Shown here: positions 7,101 to 10,499 of the stretch, piece after piece | Layout of the letters: the number at the start of each line of letters is the position of its first letter | How positions within the stretch are numbered: position 1 is the stretch's first letter | Assembly (NCBI GenBank): GCA_900553135.1 | Contig: USCO01000072.1 | Location: 1-10,499 of the forward strand | Length of the DNA stretch: 10,499 nucleotides | From: an uncultured Eubacteriales bacterium | Lineage (GTDB): Bacteria > Bacillota > Clostridia > Oscillospirales > Oscillospiraceae | Direction of reading: 5' to 3' | Notes under the pieces: generated by a model | Seen by the model: the letters and a program-made list of their open reading frames with translations, nothing else | Database searches by the model: none | Told to the model about the DNA's origin: nothing | Made by a program: the position numbers and the translations under genes

Positions 7101-7647
7101 GAGAGTACACGTCCAGGATGCCGCCCCGCAGGGCAAACTGTCCCGGCCCCTCCACCTGCTGGCAGCGGGTGTAGCCCGCCCGGGTGAGGGCGGCGGCCAG
7201 GTCGTTGAGATCGTAGCGTCCCCCCACCTCCAGGGTGACACAGGCCCCCTCCAGGGTCTGGGGGGGCAGGGTGCGCTGCATCAGGCCCTCCACTGTGGCC
7301 ACGATGAGGGGGTACCGGTCCCGGCGCAGGCCGTCCAGCAGAGCCAGGCGGCGCTGCTCCCACTGGTGGGAGGCCACCGTCCCCGGCTGGAGATGGAAGC
7401 TGCGGGCGGTGAGAACGGGCACCTCCTCCCCCGTGAGGGCGGCGGCGTCCCGGGCCAGGCGCTGGCCCTCGCCCTCGTCGGCGCACAGCAGCACCACCCC
7501 CTGCTCCCCGCTGGCGGCGGCGGCAAAATGGACCCGGTGGATGGCCGACAGCCCCGACAGGGCCACCGGAGACCGCCCCCCATCCAGGGCCGCCAGCAGC
7601 TGCCGGTATTCGGGCAGCTGTTTGATTCCATCGCGGAGAAGCTCCAC
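4162..7647 (-). CDS. mfd: Transcription-repair coupling factor Mfd
   Basis: Mfd is an ATP-driven translocase that pushes stalled RNA polymerase off DNA lesions and recruits UvrA for nucleotide excision repair. The 1161-aa product is full length. The N-terminal UvrB-like region (about 10-350) includes RGGILDVYSP near 174-183. An RNA-polymerase interaction (CarD-like) domain follows at about 493-555 (SPGDLIVHQQYGVGRYVG, then AGTDVLYVP). The RecG-type helicase lobes follow: Walker A GDVGYGKT (649-656), DEEQ (750-753), SATPIPRT (776-783), and motif VI QLRGRVGRS (920-928). The C-terminal TRCF domain spans about 1015-1115. The start is GTG at 7647 with AAGGAG nine bases upstream; no better ATG is nearby. 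It is divergent from the lipoprotein foldase gene, a neighbour often found beside mfd in Clostridia. Unlike Bacillus, where mfd lies downstream of pth, here it lies upstream of glmU. Confidence 0.98.
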   Translation of the reverse strand: MELLRDGIKQLPEYRQLLAALDGGRSPVALSGLSAIHRVHFAAAASGEQGVVLLCADEGEGQRLARDAAALTGEEVPVLTARSFHLQPGTVASHQWEQRRLALLDGLRRDRYPLIVATVEGLMQRTLPPQTLEGACVTLEVGGRYDLNDLAAALTRAGYTRCQQVEGPGQFALRGGILDVYSPAMDLPVRADFFDDELDAMGFFDPATQRRTDNVDRAELFPGAETLPGLAPGGVLGLGQKLEAMARGARSRGEDQLAQTLDRDREELEQGRALEGADRYLPLIYPETATAADYLAPGTLVLWCESSRVAERAKTWQWQMEEDVKTLLERGELAGECAGLWLPLEGLCRRLEDFPMAYLDSFTLTAYPVAPKELISLTARQLPGFGGGAEAAVQDLAYYQKNGFSSLVLVSSHSRGETLMELLGEAGVSAALDLQPKALPKAGQVLVTVGGLSAGMEYPELKLAVLTEGEAVRKKTRRPHKDVTNREKLKSYADLSPGDLIVHQQYGVGRYVGMVKMPADGVEKDYVKIAYAGTDVLYVPATQMDQISKYIGGGEEAQQTKKLSRLGGGDWEKAKTRAKKAVRDLAKGLIQLYAQRQRQPGFAFSPDSSWQKEFEEQFEYVETEDQLRCVEEIKRDMERPIPMDRLLCGDVGYGKTEVAFRAMMKCVMDGKQTAVLVPTTVLARQHYLNALRRFQKYPVNIDVVSRFRTSTQMKETLRRVEEGQVDILIGTHRLFNRDVKFKDLGLLVVDEEQRFGVQHKERLKELFPQVDVLTLSATPIPRTLNMAMSGIRDMSTLEEPPADRQPVQTYVLEHNWPVLLDAMRRELERGGQVYYLHNRVETIHRTADRIARELGEDAAVGVAHGRMNQEAIDDVMSRMTDGELNVLVCTTIIETGIDLPNANTLIIEDADHLGLAQLHQLRGRVGRSNRRAYAYLTYRRGKVLTEVAAKRLGAIREFAQFGSGFKIAMRDLEIRGAGNVLGAEQSGFLLSVGYDMYLKLLEEAVLQEQGLPPKQNAECTADLNVAASIPDRYVPAQEQRMDLYRRIAAIRSEGDADDLVDELIDRYGEPPRTVNNLISVAILRSQAGEKGIRDIAQKGNQLAFTLGEFSLEAFSALCAMPKFKDRLLLIPGDTPKFTLRLRAGDDPLRTAQALVEAYPVL

Positions 7648-7677
7648 AGTATATCACTCCTTGTAGTCGTTTTTTCC

Positions 7678-7704
7678 AGTATATGTCAGGTAAAAGCGCG
7701 CCAA
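7678..7704 (-). promoter_or_regulatory. Candidate mfd promoter
   Basis: On the minus strand TATACT (7683-7678) is a good -10. A -35-like TTGGCG (7704-7699) lies 15 bp upstream, shorter than the ideal 17. The start would be near 7671, giving a leader of about 24 nt that includes the AAGGAG ribosome binding site. Confidence 0.45.
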
Positions 7705-7740
7705 TGCCCCCCGTCTCCTTCCAAAGATGGGGGGTCGCGC
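7696..7740. repeat. Inverted repeat C6-N16-G6 with GCGCG outer arms, beside the mfd -35
   Basis: CCCCCC (7707-7712) and GGGGGG (7729-7734) face each other across 16 bases. Outside them GCGCG (7696-7700) is matched by CGCGC (7736-7740). The outer arm overlaps the proposed mfd -35. It could be a protein-binding site or a hairpin; no U-tract supports a terminator. Confidence 0.45.
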
Positions 7741-7789
7741 CGTTGGATTCAGGCCCAGTTTACCCTCTTTTCTCCCCTGCGTCAAGGCG

Positions 7790-7826
7790 AAAGGCCCCCC
7801 TTTCCCCTTGCCCGGCGGGGGGCTTT
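7790..7826. repeat. Inverted repeat C6-N16-G6 overlapping the foldase promoter
   Basis: GCCCCCC (7794-7800) pairs with GGGGGGC (7817-7823), with AA/TT extending the ends, across a 16-base loop. The proposed foldase -35 (7808-7813) lies inside the loop and the right arm lies in the promoter spacer. It has the same arm length and spacing as the inverted repeat at 7696-7740, 88 bp away. Confidence 0.45.
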
Positions 7827-7836
7827 GTGGTATGAT
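7808..7836 (+). promoter_or_regulatory. Promoter of the foldase lipoprotein gene
   Basis: TTGCCC (7808-7813) and TATGAT (7831-7836) are 17 bp apart, and TGG immediately before the -10 gives an extended -10. Transcription would start near 7843. The first transcribed bases include a small self-complementary stretch (7846-7859, TGGGCC/GGCCCA) that could form a 5'-end stem. Confidence 0.65.
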
Positions 7837-7892
7837 GGTGCAAATTGGGCCCCGGCCCAGTATGCTGGAAGAAAGAAAGGAATCAACGCCTT

Positions 7893-9191
7893 ATGATGAA
7901 CTGGAAATCCATGGCCGCTCTGGCCCTGTCCGCTGCCCTGGCCCTCACCGCTCTGGGCGGCTGCTCCGCCAAGGGCGACGGCTCCACCTCCGCTGACGGC
8001 TCCTCCTCTGTGGAGCCTATGGACCTGAGCAAGGTCACCGACCCCTATCTGGCCACCGCCGGCCTGTCCGCCGACACCGTGGTGGCCACCGCCGGCGATC
8101 ACGAGATCACCGCCGGCAACGTGCTGTACTGGCTGTCCTACACCGCCGACAGCGCCTCCTACTACTATTCCATGATGGGCATGAGCGACCTGCCCTGGGA
8201 CACCGAGACCGACGGCCAGACCATGGAGGAGGCCTTCCTGGACGGCGCCCTGAAGACCGCCGCCATGTACACCCTCATCCCCGGCATCGCCCAGGAGCAC
8301 GGCCTGTCCCTCTCCGACCAGGAGAAGCAGGAGGGCGAGGACGCCCTGAGCTCCATGCTCTTCGACGCGGGCAGCCAGCAGCTCATGGACCATATGATGT
8401 GGTCCAGCGCCCTCACCGCCCCCCTGTACACCCAGTTCTACCAGGCCAACCTGCTCAATGACAAGCTCATGGACGCCCTGTACGGCGAGGGCACCGAGGG
8501 CTATCCCACTGACGACCAGGTGCTCACCTACGCTCAGGACTCCCTGGGCATCGCCTACCGGGTCAAGCACATCCTGCTGAAGACCGTGGACACCAACAGC
8601 CCCATCACCGATGAGAACGGCAACGCCACCGGCGAGTACACCCCCCTGGACGACGAGACTGTGGCCCAGAAGAAGGCCCAGGCCGAGGACATCCTGGCCC
8701 AGCTCCAGGCCGCCGACGACAAGCAGGCTCTCTTTGACCAGCTGATGCAGGAGTACAGCGAGGACAGCCCCAGCGGCTTTGAGGGCATGGACGCCGCTCT
8801 GGGCGACATGGTGGAGCCCTTCGAGACCGCCGCCCTGGCCCTGGAGCCCGGGGAGATCAGCGGCATCGTGGAGTCCCCCTACGGCTACCACATCATCCTG
8901 CGCCTGCCCCTGGAGGCCGACTCCTACCGGGAGGACTACATCTCCTACCTCATGGGCCAGCAGCAGCAGGCCTGGCTGGACGAGAACCCCATCCAGACCA
9001 ACGAGAACTTTGATAAGATCGACCCCTCCGCCTACTACACCCAGCTGCTCTCCCTGCGCGCCGCGGTTGAGGAGGAGGCTGCCGCCCTCCAGGAGGACGC
9101 CTCCACCGGAGATTCTTCCACCGGGGATGCCTCCACGGGAGACGCTTCCACCGCCGACACCTCCGGCGCCGCTTCCTCCAGCCAGGGCTGA
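7893..9191 (+). CDS. PrsA/SurA-like lipoprotein foldase with parvulin peptidyl-prolyl isomerase domain
   Basis: This 432-aa protein is predicted to be exported, lipidated, and to assist folding of secreted proteins at the outer face of the membrane. Residues 1-23 form a lipoprotein signal: Lys5, a hydrophobic Ala/Leu core, and the lipobox LGGC with lipidated Cys24. A Ser/Gly/Asp linker follows (25-40). An alpha-helical SurA/PrsA-like N-terminal region spans about 60-215 (TAGDHEITAGNVLYW). The parvulin domain spans about 222-337, with YRVKHILLK, an acidic insertion (231-256), GDMVEPFETAALALEPGEIS, and SPYGYHIILRLP carrying the conserved late His. The C-terminus is a repetitive STGDA tail. Start choice: tandem ATG codons at 7893 and 7896 open directly on the signal peptide. 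The AAAGG site (7876-7880) is 12 bases away, rather far. The gene is divergent from mfd, monocistronic, and ends at a strong terminator. Isomerase activity is inferred, since some PrsA paralogues act only as chaperones. Confidence 0.88.
   Translation: MMNWKSMAALALSAALALTALGGCSAKGDGSTSADGSSSVEPMDLSKVTDPYLATAGLSADTVVATAGDHEITAGNVLYWLSYTADSASYYYSMMGMSDLPWDTETDGQTMEEAFLDGALKTAAMYTLIPGIAQEHGLSLSDQEKQEGEDALSSMLFDAGSQQLMDHMMWSSALTAPLYTQFYQANLLNDKLMDALYGEGTEGYPTDDQVLTYAQDSLGIAYRVKHILLKTVDTNSPITDENGNATGEYTPLDDETVAQKKAQAEDILAQLQAADDKQALFDQLMQEYSEDSPSGFEGMDAALGDMVEPFETAALALEPGEISGIVESPYGYHIILRLPLEADSYREDYISYLMGQQQQAWLDENPIQTNENFDKIDPSAYYTQLLSLRAAVEEEAAALQEDASTGDSSTGDASTGDASTADTSGAASSSQG
9102..9161 (+). 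repeat. Four 15-bp tandem units encoding the STGDx tail of the foldase
   Basis: Four in-frame 15-bp units encode STGDS, STGDA, STGDA and STADT, with synonymous changes between copies. They lie after the last helical segment and form a flexible, acidic, Ser/Thr-rich tail. Such tracts can vary in copy number by slippage. Confidence 0.75.
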
Positions 9192-9205
9192 GCCTGACGT
9201 TCCCA

Positions 9206-9237
9206 CAGGGGACCGCACACGCGGTCCCCTGTTTTTT
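9206..9237 (+). terminator. Rho-independent terminator of the foldase gene
   Basis: A perfect 11-bp stem (9206-9216 with 9221-9231) closes an ACAC loop and is followed by T6 (9232-9237) and further T-rich sequence. It begins 15 bases after the stop codon. Confidence 0.93.
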
Positions 9238-9285
9238 ATGTTTTTCGCTCTTCTCTCTCCTCCGCCGCACTTCGGCGGGCTTCCC

Positions 9286-9340
9286 TTAACTTAACTTAAC
9301 AGAACCTAACCTGACTTTACCTTACTTAACTTTACTTAAC
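9286..9340. repeat. Array of eleven degenerate 5-bp units, consensus TTAAC
   Basis: Bases 9286-9340 split without gap into eleven pentamers, every one ending in AC: TTAAC three times, then AGAAC, CTAAC, CTGAC, TTTAC, CTTAC, TTAAC, TTTAC, TTAAC. The phase is kept across all 55 bases although the first three positions vary. It lies between the foldase terminator and the promoter of the next gene. A small GC-rich hairpin (9262-9278) lies just before it. The function is unknown; a protein-binding array or a decaying slippage repeat are both possible. Confidence 0.85.
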
Positions 9341-9392
9341 ACAGGTCATGTTGTACGGTTTGTTCCCAAATCCCCTCCAAATCCCAATTGTG

Positions 9393-9401
9393 TGGTATAA
9401 T
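9393..9401 (+). promoter_or_regulatory. Extended -10 promoter of the orphan gene at 9438
   Basis: TGG followed by a perfect TATAAT (9396-9401) forms an extended -10. No -35 is recognisable at 17 bp spacing, where the sequence is C-rich. The start would be near 9408, about 30 bases before the ATG. GGTAT (9394-9398) and ATACC (9408-9412) form a dyad spanning the -10 and the start point, a possible operator. Confidence 0.65.
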
Positions 9402-9437
9402 GGCACCATACCCTAAAAAACAGAAAGAAGGGATCGT

Positions 9438-10229
9438 ATGAACTGCCAATTCAGCGAGACTCAATTTGCCTTCTGCGCTCTGAACGAACTGGTTGCGAAA
9501 CTCAATCCCGCCCATGGCTGGAGCATGCCCATCATGCCCACCCAGCGTGCCGAGGCCCTCTCCGGCTATGATTGCCAGCTGACGGGCAAGGTACGCACTC
9601 TGTTTCTGCAATTCAAAGTGCCCCGCAAGCTGCTGCGCACCAATTCCAAGTATTGGTCTTTTCACAACCAGCCCTATTTTCAGTTCAAAATCTGGCCTTT
9701 TCCCCCCTGCGAGCAGCACAACATTCTGGTTGATCTGGCAAAGAAGGACCTTCGCAACCAGGTCTTCTACTGCTCCCCCGCCTTTGTGCATCAGTCTACC
9801 TTCAACACCCTTTACAGCAAAAACCAGGTGCTGCAAAACAGCATCTTCGTCTCCTGTAGATACTTGCCCTGGGTCTACTCCGGGCAGCACCACAGCATCT
9901 CCTACACTCTGTCACCCCGCCGCGCCGTGATGCACTCGGAGCCGGTGGAGGCAGAGTGCCTGGATCTGGAAGGCTTTCTGCTCCGGTCCGAGATCCACTC
10001 ATCCTATGACAGTCTGGAGGAGTGCGTCTCTTCCCTGGCCCAGCAGCTGGAGCTGGACGAGACCGCGGTACCCTTCCAATGGCAGCCAGAACCGGAAGAT
10101 CGGCAGTTCTCCGACTACCCCTTCCACGGGGACAACATACCTCGGCGGGAGGACCCCACCCAGTCCAAGCTCCTGCAGGTGGCCTCCACCCTGCTGGCCC
10201 AATACGGCGCACATCTGGTTTTGTTTTAA
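9438..10229 (+). CDS. Unrecognised 263-aa protein; possible PD-(D/E)xK-like nuclease fold
   Basis: I do not recognise a named family. The protein is soluble-looking, rich in aromatic residues, Cys and Gln, with no signal peptide or membrane segment. Residues 34-61 read like the core of a restriction-endonuclease-like fold: Glu39 in a helix, Asp45 in GYDCQL, then a hydrophobic strand ending in Gln58-Phe-Lys60, i.e. E-x5-D-x12-QxK. Some Mrr-like families use QxK in place of ExK. A helix follows (93-103, QHNILVDLAKK), then a strand VFYCSPAFV (109-117). The C-terminal 80 residues are acidic and divergent. This is motif reading, not a demonstrated homology. The start ATG 9438 has AAGGG five bases upstream and its own extended -10 promoter. 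Sampled 60-base blocks in the first half are about 48-57% GC, against about 70% in the foldase gene, suggesting a different origin. It is isolated between two hairpin terminators. Confidence 0.8.
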   Translation: MNCQFSETQFAFCALNELVAKLNPAHGWSMPIMPTQRAEALSGYDCQLTGKVRTLFLQFKVPRKLLRTNSKYWSFHNQPYFQFKIWPFPPCEQHNILVDLAKKDLRNQVFYCSPAFVHQSTFNTLYSKNQVLQNSIFVSCRYLPWVYSGQHHSISYTLSPRRAVMHSEPVEAECLDLEGFLLRSEIHSSYDSLEECVSSLAQQLELDETAVPFQWQPEPEDRQFSDYPFHGDNIPRREDPTQSKLLQVASTLLAQYGAHLVLF

Positions 10230-10235
10230 GTTTGT

Positions 10236-10264
10236 CAGTACCCGCGGCACAGCCGCGGGTACTG
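10236..10264 (+). terminator. Perfect 13-bp hairpin after the orphan gene
   Basis: CAGTACCCGCGGC (10236-10248) pairs perfectly with 10252-10264 around an ACA loop, six bases after the stop codon. The following TGCTGTTTGG is a poor U-tract, though T5 occurs further on (10279-10283). The position and stem strength favour a terminator or 3' stabilising hairpin. Confidence 0.62.
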
Positions 10265-10326
10265 TGCTGTTTGGGAGATTTTTCCCCTCCGCCCCCTTTC
10301 CCCAAAAAATGGGACGGGCCTTCCGG

Positions 10327-10332
10327 TATACT
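10327..10332 (+). promoter_or_regulatory. Candidate -10 box for the P-type ATPase gene
   Basis: TATACT lies 27 bases before the ATG at 10360. The position expected for a -35 is an A-tract (10304-10309) rather than a TTGACA-like sequence, so support is weak. Confidence 0.35.
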
Positions 10333-10359
10333 GACAGAACACGGAAGGAGCGTGACGCC

Positions 10360-10499
10360 ATGAACAGCTGGCACAGCCGGAGCACAGACCGGCTTTTTGA
10401 GGAACTGGACGCCCGGAGCGGCGGGCTCACGGAACATCAGGCCGCCCAGCGGCTGGAAAAATACGGGCCCAATGCCCTGGCGGCCCCGCCCAGGCAGGG
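10360..10499 (+). CDS. P-type cation-transporting ATPase, N-terminal fragment cut by window edge
   Basis: Only the first 46 codons are visible. They read as the cytosolic cation-ATPase N-terminal domain: LFEELDARSGGLTEHQAAQR is followed by LEKYGPNALA, the typical Lxxxx-GLTxxxAxxRLxxYGPNxL pattern of calcium-type (P2A-like) pumps. The full protein would be a membrane ATPase of roughly 850-900 residues with the DKTGT phosphorylation site, outside the window. The ATG at 10360 is supported by AAGGAG (10345-10350) nine bases upstream. The ion cannot be assigned from this fragment. The gene is transcribed in the same direction as the orphan gene but is separated from it by a strong hairpin, so it is probably an independent unit. 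Confidence 0.87.
   Translation, partial: MNSWHSRSTDRLFEELDARSGGLTEHQAAQRLEKYGPNALAAPPRQ

Noticed and set aside
7790..7826. C6-N16-G6 inverted repeat as a terminator
   Set aside because: No gene is transcribed towards it from either side, the flanking T-tract is only three bases, and it overlaps a good promoter.
4891..7896. A 1001-codon open frame antisense to mfd
   Set aside because: It mirrors a confidently identified gene, is dominated by Gly, His, Leu, Gln and Val as expected from the complement of GC-rich codons, and shows no recognisable domain. It is a shadow frame.
7782..9218. A 478-codon minus-strand frame opposite the foldase gene
   Set aside because: The plus strand has a promoter, lipobox, parvulin motifs and a terminator. 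The minus frame is Gly/Val-rich with no domain and would begin inside the foldase terminator region.
9286..9340. Pentamer array as a CRISPR or telomere-like repeat
   Set aside because: The units are only 5 bp with no spacers, so it is not CRISPR. The CCTAA-like units are isolated variants within a TTAAC pattern and the locus is internal.
9336..9893. A 185-codon minus-strand frame opposite the orphan gene
   Set aside because: The plus strand has an extended -10, a ribosome binding site and a full-length frame ending at a hairpin. The minus frame has none of these and looks like a shadow.

Overview
The window reads as a chromosomal segment of a GC-rich, low-GC-lineage-type Bacillota genome, most likely a Clostridia/Oscillospiraceae-like gut anaerobe (Flavonifractor/Lawsonibacter type). 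This is inference from gene content and base composition. The core genes (proA, pth, prs, glmU, mfd, a lipoprotein foldase) are typical of Firmicutes. glmU, prs, pth and mfd are neighbours in Bacillus too, but here their order differs.

Layout, left to right. (1) 1-806, +: the 3' two thirds of proA (proline synthesis), cut by the window edge. (2) 939-1451, +: a small HD-domain phosphohydrolase with its own candidate promoter. It ends at a bidirectional hairpin terminator shared with the convergent pth gene. (3) 3895 down to 1509, -: a cluster glmU (acetyltransferase half only) - prs - pth, driven by an extended -10 promoter near 3976-3984. Hairpins lie in the glmU leader and in both intergenic gaps. 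(4) 7647 down to 4162, -: full-length mfd, starting with GTG and followed by a long imperfect hairpin. (5) 7648-7892: a divergent promoter region holding two C6-N16-G6 inverted repeats, one beside or over each predicted -35 box. (6) 7893-9191, +: a PrsA-like lipoprotein with a parvulin domain and a repetitive Ser/Thr/Gly/Asp tail, closed by a strong terminator. (7) 9192-10264: an isolated, AT-richer cassette. It comprises a 55-bp array of eleven 5-bp units, an extended -10 promoter, an unrecognised 263-aa protein with a possible PD-(D/E)xK-like nuclease signature, and a perfect 13-bp hairpin. (8) 10360-10499, +: the start of a P-type cation-transporting ATPase, cut by the window edge.

Most of the window is housekeeping: PRPP supply, amino-sugar acetylation for cell-wall precursors, peptidyl-tRNA recycling, transcription-coupled repair, extracytoplasmic folding and proline synthesis. 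The parts most worth a second look are the orphan gene with its upstream pentamer array, the GlmU that lacks its uridylyltransferase half, the glmU leader in which a hairpin arm is complementary to the ribosome binding site, and the paired inverted repeats between mfd and the foldase gene. No CRISPR array, tRNA, rRNA or insertion sequence was seen.
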